From positions 1,730,357-1,794,356 of the forward strand of contig VWZW01006279.1 of assembly GCA_013397115.1 (NCBI GenBank): 64,000 bases of DNA, written 5' to 3'. Numbering within the stretch: the first letter of the stretch is position 1; every line of letters starts with the position of its first letter. The notes beneath the pieces were generated by a model. It worked only from the letters and a program-made list of their open reading frames with translations. It was not told where the DNA came from and ran no database searches. This DNA comes from Edolisoma coerulescens (taxonomy: Eukaryota; Chordata; Aves; Passeriformes; Campephagidae). The position numbers and the translations under genes were made by a program. Below, piece after piece: positions 10,801-25,800 of this stretch.

Positions 10801-13800
10801 TGCATGTTGCTATACTTACACACAACCTCCCTCCTTCACCATGTAATTATTTTAATTGTTAATATTGTGCTTTGCTAAATAAAATTACACCATGCTGTGA
10901 AATTACAATGCCTAGCTAAAATCTCTTCTGACCCTTCTAAAATATAATAGGAAAACTACTATTTGAAGCAAACATGTAATTGCCAGTTCCATCAAACCAA
11001 GAGCTCCCTAGTACGTTCTAAAATAGAAACAGGTCACAGGAAGGGCTTATTACAAAGAAAACAACTGCTGCCATTTACAAAATCCCAAACATCAATTCTA
11101 ATAATACATTCATCAACCTGCCTCTATTTTCAAAATTAGGAAAGTTACAGGTACTTTCTACAATACATCCCAATAATCACCTGAAGAACAACCAGGAAAT
11201 ATGAGTGGCTCTCCCCTGACACACGTGATGGCACTCTCTTGACACAGAGGAAAGAAAAGCGAAGCTGCTGTCCTTTCAAGGGCAGCAGTTATTATGATGG
11301 CCAGGCTACACTGGCTTTCCACTCCATCCCAGAGAGAAAAAAAAAATAAATAAAGCACCCCCAATGAGCTCCAGTTTGGATTTGGAAATGAAACAGAAGT
11401 GAAAGCTGATGGTCTCTGCTACTTTAAGAGTCTAACCATTTTAACACGCTCAGCTTCCTCTCAGCAGGGGTGCTTTGGAAGGCACCTCCCCATAAGAAGC
11501 TTGGGGCAGCTCTGAAAATTAGTGGCTTCCCAGGGAAGATTTCCCATTATCTAAATGCTCTAAGAAATGTTTCAACTGAGCAGACTGAAATGTGGCTGCC
11601 AGCAGGACGTGTTTTACCCAACCATACCACCCAGTTTCTGGTGTTTCCTGCTCAACCACAGCTATTCTGACTTCTCCATCAACACCACAGGAAATGGATC
11701 ATATACACCACTTACTGGATTTAAACCATCTTGCCCAAGCCATAAATTATCATCAAAAGGACAACAGAAATTTATGTCAGAACCTTACCCCTCCCAGAGG
11801 GAAGCACTTCTTAGAAACTGGTGGCAATCTACTTTGCAAGAAGTAAAGCATGTGCAAAAATGATGCGATGAAACTTTTGGTTTGCCCAGTGACTGGAAAT
11901 CACGTATTTTAATCATTAAAATTATACTGTTACACAAAGCATTCAGCATAAAATCTTAAGTTTAAAAAAAAAAACCAAATCCATGTGGTGTGGTATGTCC
12001 AAATCTATGTGGTCGATCCTCCATGTGAACTTACCAGTAAAGTGTGTGCTGCTCCCTTTGCCTGTTGCCAAATTGTGAATATTCATTCCATGGCTGGGAC
12101 TCATGCTAGGACTACTGAATGACCGTGGGCTAACAGGGTAACTATCTTGAGATTTTGGACTGTGGCCTCCCAAACACCGCACTTCACTGTCTGTACCATT
12201 CACCATCTCTATGAACTGGCGCACCCTAAACAAAAGGCAAAAAGTTAAGCTAATAAAACCATTTACACATTTCAAATTACCAACGACAGCAATGATTTTA
12301 TTTTAGTGTTAAATATAGAACAAGTCTGACTCAACAAAATGCTGGATGTCAGTAACCCAATTGTCAATAAGCTCTGGAGCATTCCACCAAAAATACACAA
12401 TTACAAATTTGTGAGGGAAGAGAACAGGAATATTATCCTTGGAGGACAGCCTTTGTCACTAAGTCCTCAAAGGTTAGAGATTTAAACTATATTTTCTTGT
12501 TCTAACTGTTTTCTTTTATTGGCAGGGGCAAGGTTATTTCTTGAGAAAGGTATGTCGTTATGTTGTCATGTCTGTCATTTCTCACAAAGTAAATGAGAAC
12601 AGAGTTTGACTTTCTGGAACATTAAGCATTAAAGGGTAACTCTTAACATTAAACATCTGCACTAGAAAACAGTTTGAAAAGCAAACTCCCATACAAACCT
12701 TCCCTTTAGAGGCTGTTGCTCTTTGTCAGTTTCATTTAAGATAAGGAAGTTTTACTATGGACTCTAAGGAAGCTCAGAATTCCTGCTTTATGCTTTAGGC
12801 TTCAGTAGCCTCAATAGAACAGGCAAAATTTAGAAAGACAGATTGAGAAAAAGATAACATACAATTGACGCTATTGAGTGAAGTCTTTCATCAAAATGTT
12901 CGCATTTTGTGAATTCTGTGATAAGTCTGGAGTACTATCACGTGAATTCTGTTCAGCACTTGAGCATGACAGACTTCAAACACATTCCAAGTTACTTAAC
13001 TGAACATAAAATTAAAGTGCTTTGTTCTTAGAGGAGATAACACATTTTTTCCACATTCAAACACTGCAATGTGACACAAAATTCTGGAGAACAGCGCAGC
13101 TGGCAAGTAAAACTGCCAGAATGAAGGTGACTACTGTGTGCCTGGGAAGCCAAGAGAACTCTATGGGATTATGGAATTTCCACAGTTTTAGCCAGAGGTT
13201 TCTAGTAAAGTGGCATGGAATGAAACAGGTCATTTAAACTGATCTTAAGTCAGTCACCCCTTTGGAGGAACAGACTAACTTATGCTAACAGGATTCTTAA
13301 CCTTCTTGAATGTGGTACTGTATCAGTTTCCACTTTAAGTTTTACTTGACACCCAAATGGATTAAAATTCATTAAAAAAAACCCTACAGAACTTAGTTCT
13401 AGAGAACACGTCTACAGGGAGATGTGAATTATGCTGCAAACCAGGACCTTGATGACAAAACCTAGTTAAACATGTAGCAAATAAGAAGAGCATAAAAAAG
13501 TGAAATATACACATTTTCTAAAAAGCGCTGCTTAACTTTGTATAAATTTCTCTGACAGCTTTAAATGAGTAACTGTCTTGTCTCAGAAGGTACTGTGCCA
13601 TCTATAAACACACATCTGTATAATTTGAAGACTCACTTTAATGCAAATAAGAGATTAGGATTTCTTTCTAGTAAACTTGGATACAACTGTTGTGTTGTTT
13701 CAATGGCTTCTCCCATTCTTCCTGCTAAAACCAATTTCTGAATTCCTGTTCACCAAAAAACAAATAAGAGATTAGGATTTTTTTCTAGTAAACTTGGATA

Positions 13801-16800
13801 CAGCTGTTATGTTGTTTCAATGGGTTCTCCATTCATCCTGCCAAAACCAATTTCTGAATTTCTGTTCAGCAAAACCAACATCAGGTAAATGGACAGCTTA
13901 TGGATTAATACACGTACATTAATGATTAAAAGACACTGCAACCATCGATCAACAAGATTTTTTTCCTCTTAGAAATAATTAGTGTAAAGAAAGATCATGC
14001 TTCCTTAAAATATTCAATAGGAAAATTTAAGAACTGCACTCCACCTACATGTATCTAAATGAGAACTCAATATTTTTATTTATTGCCAGCATCCAACTGC
14101 TTTGTAGTCAGATCGTGCATTTAGAGCTCGAATAAGATTGCAGACACTCTTCTGTGATTTATTTCTCATTTTCACAACTTTATAAATAAGCACATACCAA
14201 ACTACTGTCACTCAAGAACATCCAAATTGCATCCCACTCCTACAGGTTCAGTTTTGACTAAGAAAAACAAAAATTTAGTCTCTCTCACCTACAACACATA
14301 CTTCAATCAGATTACAGTTGAGTAAAACCTTTCACAACAGTCCCTGCTTTAGTTGATGCTTCTGTGGCTGTAACTTGGCTCAAGTTGCAAACAGCCTCCC
14401 AGCCCTCTGCACCAACAGAGAAACTGATCCAAATGAAAAATAGCCCAACAAATGTGTTTTTTTACAACCAGAGCAGCTTCCCCACGTGGTATGTCATACA
14501 CTAACACAAATGCTTATGGTCATAGAGCAGGCATTTAAATGGAAGGGAAAGGCACTGTTCAACCAGGCTGCCAAACAGCACTGGCATGGCAAGTTAGAAC
14601 TGAAATGCTGTTAGTTCTCCTTGTCCTCTTCCCCCTCACATCTGTAAGCAGGAAAACTCAAGTTTCATTCAACTTATAAAACATTCTCTAAACTCAATCC
14701 CTTTTCACAATTCAGATAAAAATATAAATGTTTGTCAAGACCAAGTTTTATATTCCTGTTTGTGACTGACCATTAGCTCTCACAAACACTCACTTAGAGA
14801 CACTACACACATTTGTTTCAGACATATCACAACTTTCCATTCAAGAGAAAAGACAACAGGTAATCCACCACATTCTGCTACATCAAACAAGTTACAAAGT
14901 ATTACTGCACGGATTTTTCATACCCAGCTGCTCATACATGTGTAACATTAGATGACAGCAAAGAATTGTGCTACGGAGTAGTGCTGCAAGCAAATTCTAC
15001 AGTGCTGCTTAAGAGAAGACTTCATGTAGTATTTGTTTAAGGGAGGAAAAAAGGGATGCAACATGCTTTCCGGCCTTACTTTGTCTGTTCTTAATGGAAG
15101 CTAATTCTTCTAGCACAGTCTGGTCTGTGGATCTGGCGAATGCCTCTGCTGTTGCACAGTATCCATGGTGAACTAAGTAAGATGATACCATTCTAAAAAT
15201 AAACAAAAACAAAACTCAGAAATACTCATTAAATACAGGTAAGCAACCAAGAACTCCTGAATGTAAAAATCCTTTCCTAAAAAAGGTGACTGAATTGAAA
15301 AATTCGACTTGAAATGCAGAGATTTCTGTAGAAGTCAGACAGAAGTAATTCAGTTAAGAGCCAGAATATTCTTCAAAAAACTGTACAGAAAAAAAAATTT
15401 AAAATAATAAACGCTTAACTTTATTATGATGAATTTTAGTAACAATTATTCATCACCCAAAGGCACGGTCAGTTAAAATATTAACTGCTAATTAAGTTGG
15501 GGGTTGGGGGGGTTTCTCATTACACACACTGAAGTGAAATTGCTGCACAGTAAGTTTTTGTTTTCACTAAAAAAAATAAAAAATGCAAATTCTTCCATTT
15601 TTCCAAGAAACACTAATGAGACACAACTTAATCTGGCATGCTGAAGGCTGAGAATGCAAAGGGAAATTTCCAGAGCCCAGAGTATTAAAACTGCCCATTA
15701 CAACCATGACAGCTTTCCTAAAAACTCCACAGTCCACATTAGATAGGTCAAATCAGAACAGAAGTCTTACACTCATCATTATAAAGTCCAAATTATTAAT
15801 GACACAGACAATTCTGCCACAACATCTGTCCATGTTCCCTTTTGCACTGTTATCAAACCTGGTAAAAAAATTGCTTGTACTGTTCTTTAATAGTATTCAT
15901 CACTTTTTGCACAAGACAATAGATAGAATGTTTTTAAAGAGCTCTAAAATCATGCAATAAACAACTTTTTAAAAAATTAATAATATTACAAGTCTTACTT
16001 CTGAATCATTGTTTGCCACTCTCCTTCCCGATCTCCTATTGGAAATCTGTCAATCTGTGCTTGAATTTTGGTTCTCCACTCTCGCATATAGTCTTCAATA
16101 TCAAATACAAATGGGTGTTGTCCAAAGTTAGCATCCACAACCTCTCCTGGTGTTTGAAGCCCTACTGTAGGGTACAAGTTTGGCTGCAAGAAATATTTCA
16201 ATTAATTTTTGACTCTTATTCTAAAATCCCCACTGTTGTGGGTTGGTGTTTTTTTTCATCTCTAGTAATATCCCCACTGCTTCTAGTAGTGTGCTCCAAC
16301 AGTAAAAGCAGCTTCTGCTAATACAGCAATACAATGACTGATTTTATTCCCAGTGGCCATCATTTTTTTTTAGTTTGAAAGAAGAAAATCTTACTGACAT
16401 TCTAGTCAGCAAATACACTTTTTAAACTGTGCTAAATGTTACAACTTTTGAGTTCAATTTCACAAAATATTAAGTAACAATTTTTGATGATTTTTAAAGA
16501 CCTGTTTTTTTCTTTTAAAAAGAGAACAGAAATTACACTCACAAAGTGGGCCATTTTCCTTTTGGGGTGAAATACTCGAAACATTGCTGAATTTTAGTGG
16601 TAAGAACTGACAGGACAGAAAACTCAATAGCCTCAAAATCCAAGCGTAGTGCCTAACAAGAACCGTAACAGTGCACTGAAGTTTTCATGAATTCCTGGAC
16701 TTGTATCTAGGAAAATACTTTACAGCATTTATTGTTGTCTCAGTTTTATTTTCTGCTTAGAGATTAGGTCTCCATGCAAATTTAGAATACGCCAAATATG

Positions 16801-19800
16801 AGAAAGGTAAAATCTGCCTGTTGAGATAAAAGTGATTTTCTTAAATGTAATGAGCACCTCAGCAATGGCAAGGCAATCAGCTGAGTGAATGGGGTTTTAT
16901 TGCTGGGGTCTTTTACGGGTGGGGGGTAGTTTAAAATTTTTTTAGAAGTTTATTTAATAAATATACCTACATCATAATTACACTGCAGACAGTGGTGGTA
17001 TGGTATAAGGGTATGTTGATCTACAGAACTATATGCTAAATAAATTAAAGCTATCAGTAAGAAGTTATCAAAATGCAGGTCAGTAGGAGCTCTGAAGCCC
17101 AGCGAACCCAGTGAAACGAGAAATACTCTCGTTGCTCAAACCATGCCCAAGCCAATCTTTCCTCTATTTGCAGACATACACCATTTGCTTTTTAAAATAA
17201 ACATGCTCATACTGTTACCTAGTCTAAAATAATCAACAAACCACAAGTCCCAAATCTTTTATTGAGATAGAAGCCATTGATTCTAACAAGGGGTTCAGCT
17301 TCACACTTCAGATTATAGTGTCACTTTTCCTGAGCTGGCACCATGTGCTCGCAAGGAGCCCTGCTAGCATCCCAAAGATCCAGGACAGTGGCAGTGGTTT
17401 CCCACACAAAACACTCAACTCTGTGGTAGGACTAAGAGACTCCTTGAGTTACTGACTTTGTTTTTCCTTAGTATCTGTCCTCGCTTCTTAAGGCCACAGA
17501 AAGGGAGTAGCTGGCCAGATGGATGTGCATCACACACTGCACTTTAAACAGATTAAATCAGAAATGAAGTGGATGAGGAAAAAATACAAAGTAAGTGCAG
17601 TATCACGCCTGTATCAGTAGTATAGGGAACAGATGCCAGTTTTAAGGAAAGTACAATTTAATTGACTCAAAAGCTGCAAGACTTCAGATATGTGCAGCTT
17701 TAAAAAAAAAAGTAATTTGATACATTCGATTTTATGAAGCCAAGATTGTGAAAATCAGGCATCAAGAATGAGTTACAGTGACCACGTCTCAAGCAGCCAT
17801 CCACCATGTTGGTGTTTAACACAGCTCTGACTTTGTATGTAAGGCTTCAATGTGCCAAAGTACGTAATAACTATTTGCATGTATTATTTTCTGTTAAAAC
17901 TTCCACTGGAACTGCCTGTTAAAAACCTGAAAAGGAAAACCTCTTGTAAGGATTGGTGTAAAACCAAAACACTTTCTCCTTCAATCAACAAATCACCACT
18001 GAAATGATGATGAGAAATATCTGATATTAATTGTCTACAAAGATTATCATTGTAATTCCAACAAGCATAAGGAAAGTGCTAGCTTGCTCTGAAACATCTG
18101 TTTATGACACAAAGGAAAACTGTTTAAAAATGCACTTATCTTACCGGTAAATCTGTGAAAGCGATGCCTGTAATAAAAAGAAAACTAACATTAATTTCCA
18201 TGTGTCTGGATTCTAGCCTCATTTTCTTAAATGTATCATCATATATTCAGAAAACTCACCCAAACAATCTCAGAAATAAGTTAAGTATGGTGAAATCCAC
18301 GATGCTTAGGCACAATTCTTGTTTTTTTAAAATAAAAAACGGCAGTATTTGGCAAAAAGTAATTGTCATTCAAAAATACTTAAATTGCCCTTAATTTTTT
18401 CAAAACAGGTCATAAGATTTAGCAAACCACAGATATGCAGATTAAAAAGTACGAAAGTTCTAGCTACATATTAAATTTAAGAAGAAAAGTAAGGATATCT
18501 GAAAATACGTTTTCACTTGCATGTCACGATGCTGCAACATCAAGATTTAATGGTGTCTTTTCTTGTTTGCTATTACTTTTCTTTGTAAATACTCACTCAC
18601 AACCTTTACACAAGTAGCACATGTCTGTAATACTCCAAACCAGCCTGCAAATGTTTCACTCTAATCCACGCCAGCATGCTTTGGTTTTCAAACAGAACAG
18701 CTTAATATCTTGTTACATAATTACAAGCATCCATCTACCCATAAAACCAAGGGAGTGATCCTGCTGTCTCAGGATTAGAGAAAAATATGACCTCTATACA
18801 CTTCAGGAACTTTGGGCAATTTCGGGGGGCGGGAAGCCTTCATTTAAAAAATAAATATCAGTAACCTCCTTCTGGCAGCCAAATAATAACAGTAGTTCAG
18901 AATTTCCTTTATTGTTCCGAGTATTTTTTTTTAATGCAGAATTATTCAAATCCACTTATCCCTTCAAACTTCAATTTATTTTGTATCACCATCTTTTCAA
19001 ATTTCAGATGAAAACAAAGCTTTTAACCTTTTGTCCTAAATTTCATCCCTGTTTTCAATCTCCATTCTTCATCAGGATTTCAAACCTCAAGAGCATCTGG
19101 ATTCCTTATCCACATCTTTTGAGACAGAAGGATGACATACTGAGTGAATCTCTTTCCTTGCTTCCCCCCATCATATCTCAAAGCTATCATTTTATTTATT
19201 CCCTGCTCTTACCCTAGCTTTTTCTAAGATATACCATTTTTCATTTTGGCAATTTTGATAACAAACTTGCTCTTTTCCAAAATGGAGGCTGTAGGCATGA
19301 CAAATAAATGATGACTAAGTGATACGTACGTACTGGGGATTTTAGCGGAGTTGGTTTTGGCTTTTTTTCAACCCAGGATTTCACACTTGCATGAGAATTG
19401 CTTAGCCCTTTTTGCAGCATCAAACCCCAAGCTGAGCCAGAGACTTCCTATATTCTAGACCATATATGTGGCCCAGAGAAGAAACATACATGTGCTCCAA
19501 GTCATGAATGTACAGGAATTCTGGACAACTAGCAGCAGCAACAACTCAGTGAGACAGACAAAATTTCTCATTTCTTTTTCCACTCAACACAGAATCAATT
19601 TTCTTCTGTCAAAAACTCAAGCTAGCAAAGCCCATGGCAGCAGAACAGCTGTCAGGTTTCCTTCTGAAATCCATGAAGTGTTTGTCAGACTCGGCCTATG
19701 ACAGATGACATTTTATTAGCCTCTCCTCACCTATGCCATTCTGGTCTCCTCTAAAAACAGATTTTAATCTTTTGCACTGTTGCTTCACAGTTGGCTTAAT

Positions 19801-22800
19801 CCAGTCTGCTTTAAGTTTTCCACTGAAAAGGAGGGTTCTGCTCTTGCCTTCATAGCTCTTTGATGCTTTCATGTGACCATAAGGGTAGTGAGAACACTCG
19901 TGTCTCTTTAGTTGATCAAATGATCCAACTTACCTGCAGGCACATTGTGAATGTTTCAAAAAGGGAGTAAGATAAGATTGCTTTTCTCAGCTTTAACCCA
20001 GCTAAAGATTAGGGCAAACACAAGCCTGGTATCTCCCACTTGGATCTATCCTGCAACAGGACATCGAAAGAAACAACTACACAGTGCATGGTTCAAGTGT
20101 CCCACTACCCTAGGTGTCAAGGTATTGAGTGCAGGTATACAGACTCATTCAATTTAGAAGGAACATTAAATCATGATAGAATAGAATCACAGAAGTGATT
20201 ACTTGGAATTGACCTCAGGAGACTCCTAAGCCCTGCTGTGAGTAGAGGCAGGAAAACTCCCAAGTCAGATGTGTTTACTCAGGGCCTGAGCAAACAAACT
20301 GTCAGTCTTATTCAGGGAGAGTAGGAAAAGAATTTAAACCACATCCTTCCCCCTTTTTCCAAACCTCCTTTGTGTTTACCTATGTAAGAAAACAGAACAG
20401 CAACTTCAAGAACACCTATCTCAATAATCTCTTAGCTCATTTCATGCTACCCTCTCCTTTCCTTATTGCATTTCTACCCATTACAAAAACCTTATTCTTC
20501 TTTCAGCTTTATCCCTTCAAAGTTCCTGCTCCTCTCAGCACAATTCCAAGATCTCTTCCCAAGTCCCCACTCCTTCCTTAATGCAGGAAGTAATTTTTTT
20601 CTTCTTTCTTTACATTCTGTATCTTGGCTCATTAACTTGTATTAAGTAACTGAAAGAGATATTCCATAAAAATTTTTAACTCCACCCACTCCCGACATCT
20701 TAAAATCCAAAAATTGTCTTGCAGTGTTGCATAATACCGTAATTTACTGTACAAGTTTAATGGACTTAATTTCAGCTCAACTTGTATAATTTATGGCTTT
20801 AGCCCAACTATGAATGACTCCAGACTGGGAATCCAAAAGACACTGTTCTCCAACATATGTTCAAAGTAACATGCATCCAATATAAGGTTTTAGTGAAGGC
20901 TGGGTGATCCCCTACAGCAGCAATGAATTTTAGCTATACCCATTCTCCTTATCTTTAGTTCTCTTATTATCTATTACTTTATGAACATCAAGCATTATTT
21001 GTGTATGAAGTAGTGGAGTTCATTAATGCAGATCCTGTGGAATGAGATGCTATAGAATGAATCCTCTCAAATTCACAAGGAATGCTGGTGAAAAAGGCAC
21101 AGAAGAAGTTATTTTTCCCAGTTCTTTAATTACTTCACAATGAAGACTATCAAACCATCAAAAGAACTATTCAAACCCTTTGCTCCTGATGTGAGGAGGG
21201 TTTCCTATTTACAACAGACTTAAAGACATAATGCTGTCATGAAAGGCAGCATTCCTCCATACCCAGGCTGTGTCCATTCTTGGTGTAGAAGCAGGTGTTA
21301 TTGATAAGGTTGACACAACAACCAATGACATCGCCCGTAGTAAACGTTGGGCCGTAAGGTTGTCCCGTTCCAGAGGAACAGAATGAATGTCCATCGTCCC
21401 CATGGTAACCATATGAATGTTTATCCCAACCTAGAGAACAAAAGCATTTGCAATTTATTAATTTCCTTTATTATCAAATAAATTAAAGACTGTGCTAAGT
21501 TGGTATATTCTAACCAGGTTAATACAGTTAATTACTATGCTCAGCTTTCTGCTTTCTAATATTTCTTATCTAGGAAACCTGTATAATTTTTAAAATGACA
21601 ACTTCTTTTATCAAAATGGCTGAATAAGTAATTCCATTTCTAGTATATAAGAGGTAATGCAAATTCAGATAACACATTTTTCTCTTTAAGCAAACATACA
21701 AAGTTACCAACACCAAAAATATAATCAGCTACAATGCTGAATTTCAAAAAGCTATATACAGATCTGACATGTCCCGGTAAAGTAGTGAAAATTCTCCTGT
21801 TCTCCCTTCCATTTTGCAAAACTATTGCTACCATATGTCATAATCAGATTCTTCCTGGCTAAAAACCAAACATGCATCTCTGGGGAAACATATTTCTACT
21901 CCTGATAATTCTCAATGACTATTCAGCAGCAAGCAGCCTCTGCATAGTAACAGAATCTCCAGACTAAAGTGTCACTAGCTATGCTTCCCCAAAAAACAAA
22001 AATAAATTTTAAATAAAAGGAAAAAAAATTAGCAATGCAGTTGAAAACCAAGAGCAAATCATTATGCATGCAAATATGGTGCTGATTTTGCAGGTGAAGA
22101 AGCTGTAGAATCTTTAAGAAGCTTCATACTGTTACACTACTCAAGGAAATTCACAGCAAGCAATTTTGGTCTGTGCTCATTTATAAATACCTATCTGCGC
22201 TCTCTGCAATTCAATACTGAACCTCTTCTGTCAAGCTGCTGCCTAGTAGGTTAATTTGAAAGTATTTTCCACATTTAGACCCTTAATCTTAATCATCAGT
22301 AGCTTCAGCTGGTACCACATTAAGCATCTCTCAGTAAATTAAAGACGACCCCAAATTATTGCAGTTACATTGATTAGTAGTATCTTTGATAATTATAGCA
22401 TCCTAAATCATATTCAAAATAAACTTAATGCCACCCACTAATAATTCATCAGCCTTAGGTAGGCTTACAGTGTAACGGAGACTTGCAGTCATCATACAAA
22501 TCTCCACCAGAGCATTTGGTTAAGAAAGTTAAAATTCAAAAGTAAGAGAATGCAGATACTCCAAGGTCAATTCAACATAGTTTTATATTTTGATAATTTC
22601 AAGGAAGTCAGTTGGTCTGTTTTGGGTGGATATTTTTTACACATTTAAAGATCTGTTAAAACCCAATATTTTATGTATACACACACAAAACTTTCTTAAA
22701 TACTATTCAGAGATACTACAGACAATTGTTAACTAGAAAGTGTCCCTGACCATGCAGGTCAATGGAACAGTCAAAACTTAAAATTAGGCTACAGGCTCTT

Positions 22801-25800
22801 ACTATTAAATTTGGAAAGGTAAAGGTACAGAAAGTGACAGAAGGAGAGTTCCCTCCACATTTGACAGAAAGTTTTTATCATAGTAGCTCATCTTTATTGC
22901 TAGAAATCCAGTTTACAGAGCATGGAAATCTATAGCTTCATTTTTATCACGAAACATGATGAAAAATTTAAAATGTATTTGTTTGCTAAAAAGTAGCTGC
23001 ATGATGTCATAAATAACAGTAAGAGTTGACGGAAGTAGTACAGGAGCAAATGTACAGTAAAAGTTAAAACTTTTCAGCTGCAAGTGTTACATAACTCCAG
23101 TAACAGATACAACACAGAGGTATCATGCTACACTCTGGTGCTTACTGAAGGTGAAGCATACTTTAAAATCAATGTAAGTAACTGAAACATACCTGGTAGT
23201 CTGTTCATGTTCACACCCTGTGCAGAAAGCCCAATTCCCATGTAACTAAAAATGAAAGAACAAAAGAAATGCATCTGTCTCTTACAAAAATACATATGCA
23301 TGTGGAACATTGCCAAGAAACACTATGCTGATTAATCATATACCAATTAAGCTGCTGAGATGCCATTTAATAGTGGCAAAGGAACAAGGGAGCTGAAAAG
23401 GAATTCCCAGCATATATGCTTTGATATGGACAGATCCTGTCTCTGCAGGAGGTAAGGACAACCTTCTTCTCTTTTTGGCATCCTGGGTTATCGATGGAGA
23501 ATAATGGTATTAGCTATAATGTTTAATGCATGAACAAAGAAAGCCAAAGGTCACATCTTATTTTGCAAGTAGGGGTACAGCAACACACATACCAATTTCA
23601 TCATTTTCAACATACCTAATGATGTTTTGCAGACAAACTGGAATGAGTAGTTTTATAAAAAACATGCAACACTGCATTATTTTAGCAGCAAAAGGCATCC
23701 TTGAACAGCACTTATGAAAAGATCACACTGAAACATTAAAGGCCTGGATTGTAGAGCAGAATGTTAACTTGAGAAATTTACCAGAAATGGCACTTAGCTG
23801 TTGGTAATCTGATGGCAAACTAAGGAGGGGAAAATATTTGTACTATACCAACCAGTAAGAAATAAAGTCCCAAAGCCAACTTTACAAAAGGTGGTTTTAA
23901 TAAAGTCAGTGTCCAGTACAATTGCTAACAATTTAATAGCAAATACTGGAAAGCTGAAATGAAGAATTTCCTTACCCTCAAATAACACTATTAAAGTCAG
24001 CAAAATCAATTATGCTTGTTTCTTAAACTAATGCCATTACCAAGACAACAGGAATACAAAAAGAGAAACAGCGAAATGAGAAGGCAGGCTTTCACCATTG
24101 TCCCTTGTCCAAAATAAAGTAAACCCCCACATCAACTAAAACAAGCATCCAAAAATCACCTAAACCTACATTTCCTAGTTATCAAATCACTCAAAGTATT
24201 TTGACACTAGTTCACATTAGTTAACATGAATTTGCTATGAAATAATAAACTGTATGAAAATAAAATATTCACCTGTGGTAATCTGAAAATAGTTTAACTC
24301 AACAAACACAAGCTTTGTATTCCCATCTCATAAAATGCAATTTTTAAGCAACTATTTCACTTGGAAGTGCAGGTTAATCTGCTATTTAAAATGCTTTTGA
24401 CATAGAATGAAACTGAGCAGGACATCTCAGAAGTGATATGTTTAATTGTGTAACGGGGCTTTCTGCTTTTTCTATGGATCACTTCCAACAGTTATCTTAC
24501 CTGCTTCTATGTTTCATTCTTACAAAGCCCTCCTCTGATAATTTCTAATGTATAATAATACCATCTTCCTCTCCCTCAAACATACCAGTATGAAATGGAA
24601 CCTCAGAACCATATATAGCAGATATTACATTTAAAAATACTGAAGAGCTGAAGCAAAGGGCAACAAACAAAAGGATTAGTCTTTGCTGCAGCAAAATTAG
24701 GCACCACTGCAGCAGCAGATTCAACACAACAATTAGAAATGAAAGCAACAAGCAGAAACCCCTTGATTTTGTCTTAAATAATAAAAGCAGAATTGTTATT
24801 AGCATAGTCTGGGGTCTGACACATGAAGGATACTCATGTAAAGACTGAAAAAATCTCATGTTCATTAAAGAAAGGATGTTTACTTTTAAAAACCATTTCA
24901 GATAACTTGAACTCCACTGACTGCAAAAAGCCTTTGAACGTGAGTTGTATTAAAAAGTCTTCATCCCAATCAAGGTTTTGTTTCAGTATTTTTATATTGA
25001 CTAAGGTTACACAAAAATGTAAAATGCTAGATAGAAAATAATTGTCTAGGCAACATTTTCATATCACCACTGCTTTCTTCCTCATATATCCTAACTTCCA
25101 AGCCTCCTCTTTAACTCAGTAATAGCTGTAAAAACAGCCACACTCTACTTAATACAGCTGGGAACAAGGAACCTTTACCCACTGGCAATGACTAGAAAGC
25201 ACTAGGCACTGACACCATCTCAGTAAGAAGATGGATGTTCAACAATATGTATTTTTCCCTGGGATTCACTTAGAACTACTCGAAATGTTAACACCATTTT
25301 GTGAAGGATACTTGCTATTAATAGAAACTGAAGTAAGCTTACTAACATTCCAAATAATTAATAAATTTACTATAGACATCTTTCACAAGGCAAAAGGAAT
25401 ATCTACAACTTATGGTTTGAAGTGAGTAAAATTAAATGCTCATCAATTAAGCTAATTTATTATTTTTTATAGTTGATAGATAGCTAATCTCATGTTCAAC
25501 TAGATTAGTACGCTATAAATTGAGGGGGAAAACAGTACCATGACAGACAGGCTTTAAATGCTCTAAAAATTTATTAACAGGGGTTGTGTTTATGCCAAAT
25601 CAAGACACGTAACTTTCTTAACCTTTTCCTCACATCTATAACCTTCACAGACTCAAATCAACTTCTTTGTTTGTTTTTTTAAGACACTTAACTCTTTAGG
25701 TCAAGAGTCAGGGTCTGCAAAAAGTCTTGCTTCAGTGGAAGGAAACACATAAATTGTCCTCCTGTTTGCTGCTTACAGTTCACATTTCACGCACCTCAGG

